In this document: piece by piece, positions 29,401 to 40,289 of the stretch
How positions within the stretch are numbered: position 1 is the first letter of the stretch
How the letters are laid out: every line of letters begins with the position of its first letter
Assembly (NCBI RefSeq): GCF_026262505.1
Contig: NC_067204.1
Location: forward strand, 992,001-1,056,000
Direction: 5' to 3'
DNA from: Trichomonas vaginalis G3
Taxonomy: Eukaryota; Parabasalia; Trichomonadida; Trichomonadidae
DNA: 64,000 nt
The notes under the pieces: generated by a model
The model's input: the letters and a program-made list of their open reading frames with translations, nothing else
What the model was told of the DNA's origin: nothing
Database searches by the model: none
Position numbers and translations under genes: made by a program

Positions 29401-32400
29401 CTACTTCTTTATTATCTTCAATCTCATTCTAGCAGCTCTCGCATCTTTTACTTCCTTCATTAATTCAGGCAAGTATTTTTCCAACCAAATTTCTGGTTTA
29501 TTTTGTAATGCAGATTCATAATTTTTTGATTGTTTTTCCAGAGAATTGATTAAATCTTTGGCATCTTGGAACGTTTCAAGATTATAAAGCAGTTTTACGA
29601 CTAAAACTGCTTTATTTTTATCGTCAATATCAATAAAGTCTGCGTATTTTGATATTTCGATCGGCGAACTCTTTTCTTTGTGATCCACGAGTTCATCCTG
29701 ATCACCTACATTTTTATCGATTGGGAATTCTATGATTTCACCTACGTTTTCTCCTATTTTCATAACATGTATGCCTGCAGAGGGAACATGACTCTTATTC
29801 ATAAAGAAATCCTTGCAATATTTACAAGGATTCTTATTAGTATTAATATCATTATAGGAGAATCCGCAATGTATGCATTTTTCGTTTAACAAGTCATTCT
29901 TCTCGCGTTTTTGCTTATTAATGGGATCAATTGATTCATTAATCCTAATGATAGTATCATTCAGAATGAATTTGATGAAAGTAGAAAAGTTTCTTGCTTT
30001 TTTTGCAAGTTCGTTAATGTGTCTATGCTTACCCTCTGCACTATTATTAGTGCTTATAGGTGGAATGCGGTGGTATGCTGCTAAATGCTCTTGATCTTTA
30101 TATATCTGCTTCCATTTTTCCAGCTGCTCATCTGATATATTCTTTGTAGCATACATTTTCTGAACCGATGGATCAAAACATTTGTAATTGTCCTCAAAAT
30201 CTTGGGCCGATTTTGATAATAATACTATCAGAGCAAAAACATGTAGTAAAGTATTATTGCCCATGGTTCCGAGATAGTGCCTAATACAGATATAATTTTG
30301 GAAATGATTCGTATTCAAAAATTTTAAAACTCCAGTACCTAAATCGCTCATCCATTTGATTCTTGAAAAGTGCTCCATAATGTTTAATGATTTAAATTCA
30401 ATATTCATGGCTGTTGATAAGCAGCGGATGATTCGCTGCGCCCTATGTATATCCCTAGAGGGTAACCTCGCATATAGTAATTACCACGAGGAAAAATAAA
30501 TATATATTTCGGCCATGAAAAAGTAGCATCTAAGTGAATTAAATTACACTCCAACGCCAAATTTCCTGATTCGCTTGGAATATATATAAGAAATTCTATA
30601 GGATTTCCATTGACGAATAAACTATCACTTCTTATCGTTGTGCTATAATTTACATAAAATTTCCCGGGATATGAAGTTAAGATATCACCAATCTCATTAT
30701 CATGCTTTATTTTTTCCTGTATTTCATCTTGCAGAGGATGTCCTGGGAGATCAACTTTCGTTATTTGAATGTACCATTTTAACCTCCCTGAAAACTCTTT
30801 GGGTAATTTTATGTTTTTCATGTTTTTTGGTACAGTAATCATCCACAACGTATCTGATACTTTTGAATATTCAAAGGATACGATTTTGTCATACAATGTG
30901 AAATTTTTAAAGGGGAATAATCTTCGTTTTGAAGTAGAAAATAATTTAAGTTTACAGATCGATCAGAACTTATATTGGAAAGGCCCAAATGAATAAATGC
31001 TGGCATTTGTTCCAAAAACTTCAATGTTTGTTCATAAGTTAACACATTGATATGAATACCAGGGCTTATTAGAATTAATTGCATTGATTTGAGTTTTTCA
31101 ATATCAGTATTTTTAGAGCATTCAAAACAAATATGGCAACCATCTATTGTAATTGGAGACCGATCAACTGGAATTTTTTCTATGGATTCATGAAATTGTT
31201 TGATCGCTGTAAATTTAATACCCATGATTTGTTCAAAATCTGCTTGAATTTTTTTGTCAGCTTTCAAACAAGCTTTTGCTAAAATTTCCAGAAGGTCATT
31301 GTTTTTTATTTGATTCAAAACATTAAAGTTCTTGTACATAAAATCATTATTTTGAATTAGGGCCTCATGGAAGATTAAATGAATCTTTAAACGAATAACT
31401 TTGCTTTCATTCAAATTCATTACTGATATAATATTATTTGTTGAAACAATCGAAGAGAGTAATGGATTTCTAAATGTAGAAAATAACTCTGAGATATTGT
31501 ATGCAAAAGATAAAACATACTTGATTTGGTTTGTAAATTGATAAGTCTGCAAATTGAATTTATCATTCATTTTGAAAATTGTTTCGTTTGGGCTTGACAT
31601 TATCAATGCTTTCATGATTGGTGTAACATTATCTATATTACACGAATTTAAAATATTAATTGATTCAAATTTAACTGCTAGTTCATAGAAAGAATATTTA
31701 CTATTATCCAATATAGATCTGATACGTATTTGATAATATTCTTCACCATTTTGATTTGTTTGATCTGAAATTAAAACATTAATAAAATCTTCGATTGTTA
31801 AATCACACGATTTTCCTGAAAAAGCAAAAATATTCGAATATCTTTTATCGCCATTAATTATTGCTTGTATTAATGGTTTAGAAATTCCTGCTTTTGAGTA
31901 TAATTCCTGGTCAAATGAAAAATTTTGTAAGAAACCTATAACCTGTGCATAAAATTTGGGGCGGGCAATTATAAATGCTTCTAAAAATTTAAGAATATAT
32001 TGTTCCCCTAGACGATGGATTTTGATTTTAATTTGACTGAGATCTGTTTGCAAATATTTTTCACTTATAATCATATTTACCATTTCTGTCAAAGCTTCAG
32101 CGGATTTCTGAAATTTAGGTGTTGTTTCATATGTTTGAAGATACTTTACTTCATCGCTATTCGAGATAAAACGCTCTTTGAGTTCCTCCAAATAACAAAT
32201 GATAGATTTATTTTCAAATCCAAATAATTTATGTCCAAAATTATATACATTCTTAATATTTCTGTTTAATTCTTTGATTTTTGAAACAATTTGTCCCCAA
32301 GGATATGATGGTGAATCTCCGACATATGCATTTGATAATGAATCCAAAACAGTGAATTTAGGTTTACCATCTTGATAAGTTATTTTATTTGTATACCATT

Positions 32401-32563
32401 CTTTTTGATAGGGTTTATTGGAAGAATAATATAAAATTTTTGAAATATACCCATCTGGATAAATTGTTGAATCAGAATTTACACTATTACATCTAATAGA
32501 ACCCAACTGAATTAAAATCAAATCATCCGAAACATTTAATGGTAGATGAAGATGGTTTAGCAT
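29401..32563 (-). pseudogene. FYR-domain/MULE transposase gene with two frameshifts
   Basis: Starts MLNHLHLPLN at 32563. Residues about 30-72 match FYRN (IYPDGYISKILYYSS, KPKFTV) and 76-131 match FYRC (SPSYPWGQIVSKIKEL, KLFGFENKSIICYLEEL). A long helical middle follows. The MULE core has LIHLDATFSWP (first Asp), MSDLGTGVLKFL with C-RH (second Asp) and STNNSAEGKHRHIN near the Glu. A CxxC...CxxC zinc finger (CIHCGF, CKYC) follows. The frame changes near 30900 (at TTTAAAAATTT) and at 30405-30408. Adjacent frames continue the homology, so it is probably one gene of about 1,050 residues, the element's transposase. It is not known whether the FYR part was always fused. Confidence 0.75.
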
Positions 32564-33526
32564 TAAAAAAATTGTCACTTTTTTAAAATTTCGGATTTTT
32601 AAGAGTATGTTGAAAATTAAACATACTCTTAATATATGTTAATAATTATCATTTGATAAAATTATTTAAATAGTAATCAAAATATTGTTATAAATATTAA
32701 TGGAGTTGAAAAATTATGATCATAAAAGTAAGATGTTAGCATCTAGCCTCAGTAGATACTAAGTCATATCAGAATAGACACATATTCATCCTCAATTTTG
32801 TCAAGATTGTTGCTTTCGACAATGGCGTCGAGAGAATCCCCATTATAGTCAATGCCATCAATTTTTGCACTGATGCAAGATGCTACTTGTATTAAGACAA
32901 ACATGGACCAATAATGTTTTTGAATAATCGTAAAACATTCAATTTCAGTGGTTCAATATTTGGATCAATTTTTTTTGAGAGAGCCACATCGAAAAAGACA
33001 TCGGGTTTAAAATAATGAATGACAACATTGAATTATCCTAATATTTGATCTGAACAATTGCGCTCTTAAATTTGCGATAACCGTATGAGTTTACAAAAAT
33101 GTACGTTATATACTGTTCCTGCCACCCTATTAACCATTTTAAATTCTGAACCAATAGAATGATAGGCATTGGTACATATAGGATAGTGTGTTGCATGCTA
33201 AGTAGTGTCAATGTGTAAACCTCTCAATTTTATCGTCGGGGAAGCAACACAATTCCCTCAAAAATATTGAAAAAATATAGAAAATAAAATGAATTAAGAT
33301 GTACTTAAAATGAGAAATAGATTATGATATTAGATTTTAGAAAAAACAGACTTTTGATATAACTTTTGAGAATCTCATATAAAAAAAAGCATTTAAAAAT
33401 AAATTTAAATATCTTATTTATTTTACTATTGTAAATATATTCTGAGATTTTTTAGAAAAAAACACTTTTCATAAGTATCAATATTTGAGAATACGGTCCA
33501 AAAAAAAATAGATTCTCTTATATTTG
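32564..33526. other. Non-coding interior of the MULE-type element
   Basis: Upstream region of the transposase gene, AT-rich, about 960 bases. No ORF or repeat of note. It would contain the transposase promoter. Confidence 0.55.
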
Positions 33527-34333
33527 CTTATATAAAAGGAAACTCTCTATCAGATGCGAATGCATGAATTCAGCACCTCTGATAGAGAGTTTCCTCTTAT
33601 ATAAGCGGATCTTTTTCATGAGTTATTGTTAATATAAAAACATCAAAATCTACCAATATGAGAAATTAAACCTGCGAGGCACCAGTCTAGAACTGGCGCT
33701 TCGCAGGGTTTAATTTCTCTTGACAAATGACAAAACTTGTTCGCAATTGTGAACCATTGCGAGCAAGTTTGCCAGATATCTGGAAGGAATTGCTCCTTAT
33801 GATATATGCATTGTATGTATATATCATAAAGAGCAATTCCTTCAATTAAACGCAAAAACTTTGGTGCAATCGTTGCTGATTGCACCAAAGTTTCGAACTT
33901 TCCCGAGCGGAATTGGAGGGTGAGAGATACATAGTCTATCTATGTACCTCCCACCCTCCAAATCCCACTCTAAATGGGAGAAACTTTTTCGCATGTTATC
34001 TTATTCAAACAAAGTTTCTCCCATTTAGAGAAGGAATAGGAGCCTACCAGGCACTGATATATAATCAGTGCTTTGTAGGCTCCTATTCCTAATAAAAATT
34101 TGAAAACTTTGGAGCATTTGATTATTGTATTTTGTCAAGAGAAATTCAACCCTGCGAAGTGCCAGTTCTAGACTGGTGCCTTGCAGGGTTTAATTTCTCA
34201 TATTGGTAGATTTTGATGTTTTTATATTAACAAAAACGAATGAAAAAGATTTGCTTATATAAGAGGAAACTCTCTATCAGAGGTGCTGAATTCAGGCATT
34301 CGCATCTGATAGAGAGTCTCCTTTTATATAAGC
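33527..34333. repeat. Cascade of about ten stem-loops inside an 0.8-kb palindrome
   Basis: Two ~200-base arms (33527-33727 and 34132-34333) are inverted copies of each other. Each arm itself contains two hairpins: 33527-33607 and 33661-33720 on the left, 34139-34199 and 34253-34333 on the right. The 400-base loop holds six more, unrelated in sequence: 33733-33770, 33783-33843, 33856-33893, 33909-33964, 33970-34028 and 34032-34090. Stems are 15-28 bases long with few mismatches and are separated by short spacers. Short open frames through it are by-products. Function unknown. Confidence 0.9.
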
Positions 34334-34958
34334 GATTACACAAACAACATAATTTTTCAAAATCCAATTTTTTCAAAAAATGTATGCATTCAAAAGTTCA
34401 GATTATATCTAGTCATTATCCATTATTAATTTTGAATTTGATTTTTTGAGATATTCATTTTATTATACGTATTACTCAGAAAATTAAATGTATTTGTGAG
34501 GGAAAACGGAGAAGATAATAAATATTGTCATATAGAGGAATAAGCAATTTTAAGGAAAATATTAAGTTTAGTAATTTGTGTATATCTTGTTATGTAATGC
34601 ATATTTTCGCGATCTGACGGCAGAAATCGAATCAGCGGATCCTGAAGAATCAGATTACGCGGGAAAAATAGGTTTTGAACGCTTAGATAGGGCTAAAATG
34701 ATGTTTTATGAGGTGTGGTGTATAAATATAGTTTTTGCGATAATATGGCATGAGATCAGAATATGAAGTGAGTATATATGTGTTTTTTTTCACTGGTTTA
34801 TATGTTGAGATAGCTCAGTAGAGTCTGTAAAATAGTTCAGTACATGCTATAAGTTAGATAAAGCACAAAAAATATGAAATAAATATTAATTAGGAAAAAA
34901 TATAATGTAAAGATTGTATGTAAAGATACTTATATAGTATTTAAAATTTATTAAAACA
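34334..34958. other. Spacer between hairpin cascade and 122-bp array
   Basis: AT-rich sequence with a somewhat less AT-rich patch near 34600-34750. A 62-residue frame there shows no family features. Confidence 0.5.
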
Positions 34959-35616
34959 AGAGTGGATATTACACCCTTGTCGGTCAAACTTTTGCAATCA
35001 CATTCTGATTGCAACAAATTGTCTCATTCTGGGAGACATGCAGTGGCAATGTCTCCCGGAATGACACATTGTGACCGACAAGAGTGCATATTACACTCTT
35101 GTCGGTCAAAGTTCCGCATTCAAGTTATGAATGCGGAACAGTGTGCCAATCTGGGAGACATGCAGTGGCAATGTCTCCCGGAATGACACATTGTGACCGA
35201 CAAGAGTGCATATTACACCCTTGTCGGTCAAACTTTTGCAATCACATTCTGATTGCAACAAATTGTCTCATTCTGGGAGACATGCAGTGGCAATGTCTCC
35301 CGGAATGACACATTGTGACCGACAAGAGTGCATATTACACCCTTGTCGGTCAAACTTTTGCAATCACATTCTGATTGCAACAAATTGTCTCATTCTGGGA
35401 GACATGCAGTGGCAATGTCTCCCGGAATGACACATTGTGACCGACAAGAGTGCATATTACACCCTTGTCGGTCAAACTTTTGCAATCACATTCTGATTGC
35501 AACAAATTGTCTCATTCTGGGAGACATGCAGTGGCAATGTCTCCCGGAATGACACATTGTGACCGACAAGAGTGCATATTACACCCTTGTCGGTCAAACT
35601 TTTGCAATCACATTCT
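34959..35616 (+). repeat. Five and a half 122-bp tandem repeats, each able to fold into three stems
   Basis: Units begin at a 122-base period (GAGTG-ATATTACACCCTTG). Within each, an outer stem (CTTGTCGGTCA with TGACCGACAAG) encloses a short hairpin (TTGCAATCA with TGATTGCAA) and a longer one (GTCTCATTCTGGGAGACAT with its complement). Unit two replaces the short hairpin by GTTCCGCATTCA with TGAATGCGGAAC, a different sequence that still pairs. The array ends in a partial unit. Frames of 74 residues repeat only because the array repeats. Confidence 0.92.
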
Positions 35617-36814
35617 CATTATACAATCTCTTTATTTTCTTGCCTGTCCATACATATAATTAGTACATAAACAATATACCTTATTCACAAATCCCTTAAG
35701 CACAAATTTACCATATGATTTGTATTTATCTTTAAAAATCTTAATATTTTCAATAATTATTGAATTCTACATCTATTTAGTTTATCAAAACACTCAATGT
35801 TATAAAATCATATTAGTTTATATCATTTATCATCAGTTTTCATTTTACGCATGTAGTTTTTAAATCTCTATCAATTTTGAAATGAACAATATATTCACAA
35901 TTATATGCAGTGTCAATAGATATCTTGTTGCCTATGAAATTAACAATTTTTTCAAATTATATTGATATTCTTCAAATTGTGAATTTGTTACATTTAATTA
36001 CAAATATTGTCTTCTCCCTTATTTTGCATTTGACTTACATTAATAACCAAGCTTAATTTTAACAATTGATACCCAATTCAAAATGTCTTTCCAAAATTAG
36101 CCGAATTTCAAAAATTGACATGATACCACATTCTACATCAATTGGAATTAAGAATATTCCAAATTAAATAAAAAATATCAATCTTTTCAAAATTTATAAT
36201 ATTATCTTTTTTTAAACTGTTATTATATCATTATCATTCATAGCCTGACTTATCAAAATGAATTTCAATTCATATTGTTCAAATAAAGCATTACTTTGAA
36301 AGTTTGAATCATTACTCCGACATATTTTCCTATATAGTAAAATCACAACCGAGATTGATATATGCATAACATTTCTAGCCATTTGCATGTAGATATGTGA
36401 AATTTTAACTCTAATTTTAAAATATTATAATTTTTTTTATATATCATGTCATTATGTATAAATCAATTCACCGGATCATATATATTAATATATCTGTAAT
36501 TGAATAGACAAGGCCAATTACATTAGTTTGATATCTTGATAACTTTTTAGATTTAGATTTCAACCTCAGCAATATATACTACTATGTACCAGTAATATAA
36601 TGTTATAATAATGGGTTTGGATCTTCATGTAGTGTGGTTTTACAAGCAAAATAAATTTCGTCTAATTGCACTATGAATGTCATTAGTAGACTACTAAAAT
36701 CATATGGTAGATTCTCTAGTGCCTACATAAGTATATGGTATATGTCACAAAGAATGTCTCCAATCAGGGAGCTGTATTAATGTGCTTTTATAAAAATTTA
36801 CGGGCGTGTCAGAT
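35617..36814. other. Non-coding right part of the MULE-type element
   Basis: About 1.2 kb of AT-rich DNA leading to the right inverted repeat. No gene or repeat seen. Confidence 0.55.
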
Positions 36815-36836
36815 TCCAATAACAAAAACTTAAGGG

Positions 36837-37280
36837 TATTTCCTGGCCCCTGAATTGCTGAATCAATCTGAGTTTAACCCCCTATATTCAGATATTTGGT
36901 CACTTGGATGTATTATATATTTTATGGCAACAAAAAATCTTCCTTTTTCATCAAAAGATATGAAGGAATTAAAACAACAAATTAAATGTGGAGAATATAA
37001 TGAAAATATTATCAATGATCAACAACTCCATGAAGTATTATCAAAATGTTTAGTAGTTAATCCAAGAAAAAGATTCAGTGTCAAAAATATTCTCAAACTC
37101 AGATACTTTGGTTATATAGATGGAATACGCAATAATAGAACGCATACAAGAATTGATTATAGAAAATCAGTATATCCAATGGCACGTCAATTATCCGTAA
37201 TCAAAATTAACAATCCTATTCCAAAAGAATGTAGTGTTGAACCGAATTGGCCTACATTTCTAAGTGAGGTCCATCAATGA
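36837..37280 (+). pseudogene. Protein kinase gene, 3-prime half
   Basis: Continues the kinase started at 27120. It has YFLAPELL (APE motif), SDIWSLGCIIYFMAT (subdomain IX, DxW-G), NLPF, and CLVVNPRKRFSVKNIL with the subdomain XI arginine. A C-terminal tail of about 60 residues follows (RTHTRIDYRKSVYPM). The half is open throughout. Together with the 5-prime half it would be a CAMK/NEK-like single-domain kinase of the kind expanded in trichomonads. The gene cannot be expressed whole because of the insertion. Confidence 0.8.
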
Positions 37281-37732
37281 GCTATTTATTACTTTTGATT
37301 TATAGAAATAAATGTTATATAGATATATCCCTACATTGACATATTCAGAGCATTTATGTTTTTATTTGTGCTTAAAATAATAAATTTTTGTTTTTCGAAT
37401 TGAGTTTTTTTATTCCACTTGATTTGGGAAAGAGTTATTGAAATATATAATTCTATAAACAGTGAGGTATATAAGAAACATTATAAAGTCCCATAAATCA
37501 ATATTTTGGGTGAATATCATTTTACAAAAGTAAATTCATGTTTAAAACAAATTGGTTATCCAATAAAAAATTCTTTAATCATAACGATTTTCCAGATTAG
37601 TAATAATGCGATTTCATGTCACTTTTGTTAACAGCTCAGAAAGAAAATGTCTTAAATTTTGTTGTATATCAAAAACAAAAGTGATTTTGAAATTTGATTG
37701 AATTTTGATTGAGAAGAAAAATTTTTCTTTGA
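37281..37732. other. Host intergenic DNA upstream of the transporter gene
   Basis: AT-rich. No structured signal recognised. It contains the transporter promoter. Confidence 0.55.
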
Positions 37733-39142
37733 ATGAAAGAGGAAAGTTCTGCTCCATCCTTAAGCGGCTTTGGAGCTGATCAACCTCGATTTGTCACAAT
37801 TACAGAGCCCAAAGAAGAGTTATCAATTATTCGTATAATTGGCATCACTGCTGCATTATTAGGCTATCAACTTTCTTATTCATGCAATTTTTCGATCATC
37901 ACGCCAATTATTGGTCGTCTTCGATTTGCCAGCTATATGAAATCAATAGTATGGTGCATTGCTCCGATATGCGATTTCCTTGTTCAAACCACCGTAGGAT
38001 ATTATAGTGACAAATGCCATTCCAGGCTCGGAAGAAGGCGTCCATTTATAATAACTGGCGGAGTTGGTCTGATTACCAGTGTTTTAATTATGTTTTTCTG
38101 TGAAAATATAGGACATGGAATTTCAGAGAAACACTGGAGAACAGTTTCACAAGTTTTCTTTATTATCGCATTCACCATTATGAATATATCCTTAAATACA
38201 ATACAGTGTCCTGCGCGAGCCTTAATTTCCGATATCCTTCCTGATCATCAAAAAGTTGTTGGATATACAATAGCAACAATCATGAATGGTCTAGGAGCTA
38301 TCATAGTTAATCTCATAGGTGGCTTATCTCTGTATAAATACACACCGCTTTCAAATGAGAAATTTTTATTCACAATCGGCTTCATTTCTGCTCTAGTTAC
38401 CATCCTTATTACATCACTAGTTTCTCCTGAACGCCGATTTAATATACACGTTGAAACAAAGAATGTTTGGGTTGAATTATTCAATTCCTTTAGATATGCG
38501 CCAGCCGTAGTCATCAGAGCAGCAATTTCTTACTTCCTTGGGTGGTGCGCCATCTTTGCTTATCTCGTAGAGATAACAAATTATTTTGGAGAAATTATTT
38601 ACAGCGGAGAAGCGTCAGATGCTGATCCTGTTGCACACCAGAAGTATGTAGATGGTGTGAACTTCGGAATGCTTACTCTAGCTGTCATGTATTCGGTTTC
38701 ATTACTTTACGGATTTATTCAACCGACAATTGTCAAGTTAATCGGTGCGAAGCTATCACTGACCATATCTATGTTCATTGCTGTAGTTGTTTTCATTGCT
38801 TTCAACTTCATTTTCAATAAATGGGTATTATTATTTTTGTTTGGGCTTCTTGGAATCCCTTATCTAGTTCTATGCTCAATTCCATTTACAATTGTGTCAA
38901 TGAGCGTTTCAGAAAAGGATGTTGGTAAAAATTTCGGAGTTGTGAACGCTTTTGGTTGCTTTGGACAACAACTTGCGAACTTGTCCATTGTTTATGGTGT
39001 AGCTGCTGCTCTTCCCGACCGACCAAATTTACTCATTGCATTGGAAACTGTTTTTGCCTTTGCAACAGGTATTTTTGCACATTTCTTGATTGTTCCTGAG
39101 GAAAAGAAACAGGCTATTAACTCACAGCCACTCCTGGGATAG
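37733..39142 (+). CDS. SLC45/SUT-like major facilitator sugar transporter
   Basis: The protein has 469 residues and about 12 membrane segments. The loop after segment 2 reads GYYSDKCHSRLGRRRPFI, the RxGRRRPF signature of the plant sucrose transporter and animal SLC45 branch of the major facilitator superfamily, which move sucrose or other sugars with protons. The position near GYQLSYS in segment 1 and the second-half loop (VSPERRFN) also fit. The N-terminus is an acidic cytoplasmic stretch and the C-terminus ends NSQPLLG, possibly a dileucine-type sorting signal. The gene is complete and uninterrupted. The substrate is not predictable from sequence alone. Confidence 0.85.
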   Translation: MKEESSAPSLSGFGADQPRFVTITEPKEELSIIRIIGITAALLGYQLSYSCNFSIITPIIGRLRFASYMKSIVWCIAPICDFLVQTTVGYYSDKCHSRLGRRRPFIITGGVGLITSVLIMFFCENIGHGISEKHWRTVSQVFFIIAFTIMNISLNTIQCPARALISDILPDHQKVVGYTIATIMNGLGAIIVNLIGGLSLYKYTPLSNEKFLFTIGFISALVTILITSLVSPERRFNIHVETKNVWVELFNSFRYAPAVVIRAAISYFLGWCAIFAYLVEITNYFGEIIYSGEASDADPVAHQKYVDGVNFGMLTLAVMYSVSLLYGFIQPTIVKLIGAKLSLTISMFIAVVVFIAFNFIFNKWVLLFLFGLLGIPYLVLCSIPFTIVSMSVSEKDVGKNFGVVNAFGCFGQQLANLSIVYGVAAALPDRPNLLIALETVFAFATGIFAHFLIVPEEKKQAINSQPLLG

Positions 39143-39215
39143 TGTATATATATATATTAGTTTAAATAAAGTGTTATTTTTATTCTTTCTAATAATTTTA
39201 TTACAAAATTCTTTT

Positions 39216-40289
39216 CTACTTGGATGATTTTTCTTCTGAAGCTTCTATGTATTTGGTTTCTTTTTCTTCTTCTTTTTCTTCTAAAGCTTCTATGTATTTG
39301 GTTTCTTTTTCTTCTTCTTTTTCTTCTGAAGCTTCTATGTATTTGGTTTCTTTTTCTTTTCCTTTTTCTTCTGAAGCTTCTATGTATTTGGTTTCTACTT
39401 CTTCTTCTTTTTCTTCTGAAGCTTCTATGTATTTGGTTTCTACTTCTTCTGAAGCTTCTTTTGCACAAGATTCTGATTTGGTTTTAATTTTTTTAATAAA
39501 AGCAGGGATTTGATTCTTTAAAATGAGCTCAGCCTGCGGATCTGGAAACCATCTTAGTTTTTTGTTTGTTTTTAGTGTTTTAACATCAACCCAATCAATG
39601 AAAGCAATTTCATCTGGAATCTCACTGATTTCAATAGTTTCTGGAACATTAACTGCAAAAAACATCTTAACATCTGATCTACCTTTTGATCTATGATAAA
39701 CAAAAGAATCTTCTTCTAAAATAAAATCAGATATGTCTATATTAGTTTCCTCTCTGCATTCTCTTATGGCTACGGATTTGGCATCTGTTTCACCTTCTTC
39801 GAACTTTCCTTTTGGAAAAGAAAACTGTTTTGGCATAAAAGCATGGCTTACACACAAAACTTTTGTGAAAGATGGATTAAAAATAACTGCACCTGCGCAA
39901 GGTTGCGTTTTGTTCCTGAGGTTAATAAGTCTTTCAAATTCTGGAAATTGTGGTATAATATCTTCAAAATCAGGATAATGACGCAATAAAACAGCACCAA
40001 ATTTCATTATTAATTGACTTGGAAGTCCTTTATGATATTTAACGTTTTTGGCCAAATGATAATGAAATGCTTTCCGAAGTAAATGATACAAATCAATAAT
40101 AGTATTTATTGGTTCATTTATAATAAACTTTACTATCAATTCTTCGGCTTGGTCATGTGTTAATGTTAGTAAATGTTCTTCGTTTTTGTCTTTTCTTTCT
40201 GAATTCCCTTTGTTAGGATAACCACCTCTACTTCTCCCCCTTTTGAATCCGGAGCTTCTTTTTCCGCGACTTAGCGATGCATTTTCCAT
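39216..40289 (-). CDS. DCP2: mRNA decapping enzyme Dcp2-like Nudix hydrolase
   Basis: The protein has 357 residues. A basic RG-rich start (RGKRSSGFKRGRSRGG) precedes a Dcp2 box A-like helical domain (VKFIINEPINTIIDLYHLL) and a Nudix domain at about residues 137-255. The Nudix box reads FPKGKFEEGETDAKSVAIRE followed by CREET, with the catalytic REXXEE; the spacing before RE is one residue longer than the textbook pattern. A box B-like region follows (IDWVDVKTLKTN, RWFPD). Dcp2 removes the 5-prime cap from mRNA in the cytoplasm. The tail is five 15-residue repeats (KETKYIEASEEKEEE). A TCAAAA initiator-like motif lies just upstream. Confidence 0.85.
   Translation of the reverse strand: MENASLSRGKRSSGFKRGRSRGGYPNKGNSERKDKNEEHLLTLTHDQAEELIVKFIINEPINTIIDLYHLLRKAFHYHLAKNVKYHKGLPSQLIMKFGAVLLRHYPDFEDIIPQFPEFERLINLRNKTQPCAGAVIFNPSFTKVLCVSHAFMPKQFSFPKGKFEEGETDAKSVAIRECREETNIDISDFILEEDSFVYHRSKGRSDVKMFFAVNVPETIEISEIPDEIAFIDWVDVKTLKTNKKLRWFPDPQAELILKNQIPAFIKKIKTKSESCAKEASEEVETKYIEASEEKEEEVETKYIEASEEKGKEKETKYIEASEEKEEEKETKYIEALEEKEEEKETKYIEASEEKSSK
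39222..39448 (-). repeat. Five 45-bp repeats encoding the Dcp2 tail
   Basis: In-frame minisatellite encoding ETKYIEASEEKEEEK-type units. Most differences between units are single bases, so copy number probably varies between strains. Confidence 0.85.

Larger units (their letters stand above)
27624..36836. mobile_element. 9.2-kb MULE-type DNA transposon with TA target duplication
   Basis: Terminal inverted repeats of 22 bases (CCCTTAAATTTTTGTTATTG and onward; one mismatch between ends) lie at 27624-27645 and 36815-36836. The dinucleotide TA flanks both ends (27622-27623 and 36837-36838). Removing the element and one TA restores the kinase frame across the junction (ISTN-YFLAPELL), which proves the boundaries. 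Inside are a MULE-type transposase region with a FYR module, two ~52-bp minisatellites, a stem-loop cascade, and a 122-bp array. Typical MULEs make 8-11-bp duplications, so TA is unusual for this transposase class. Another element nested inside is possible. Confidence 0.85.

Noticed and set aside
33643-34092. 70-81-residue frames in the hairpin cascade
   Set aside because: They read through palindromes in both directions and show no protein-like conservation.
34962-35659. Five near-identical 69-74-residue frames
   Set aside because: They are frames through the 122-bp structured repeat; each repeat merely restarts the same frame, and the DNA pairs in stems that explain its conservation.
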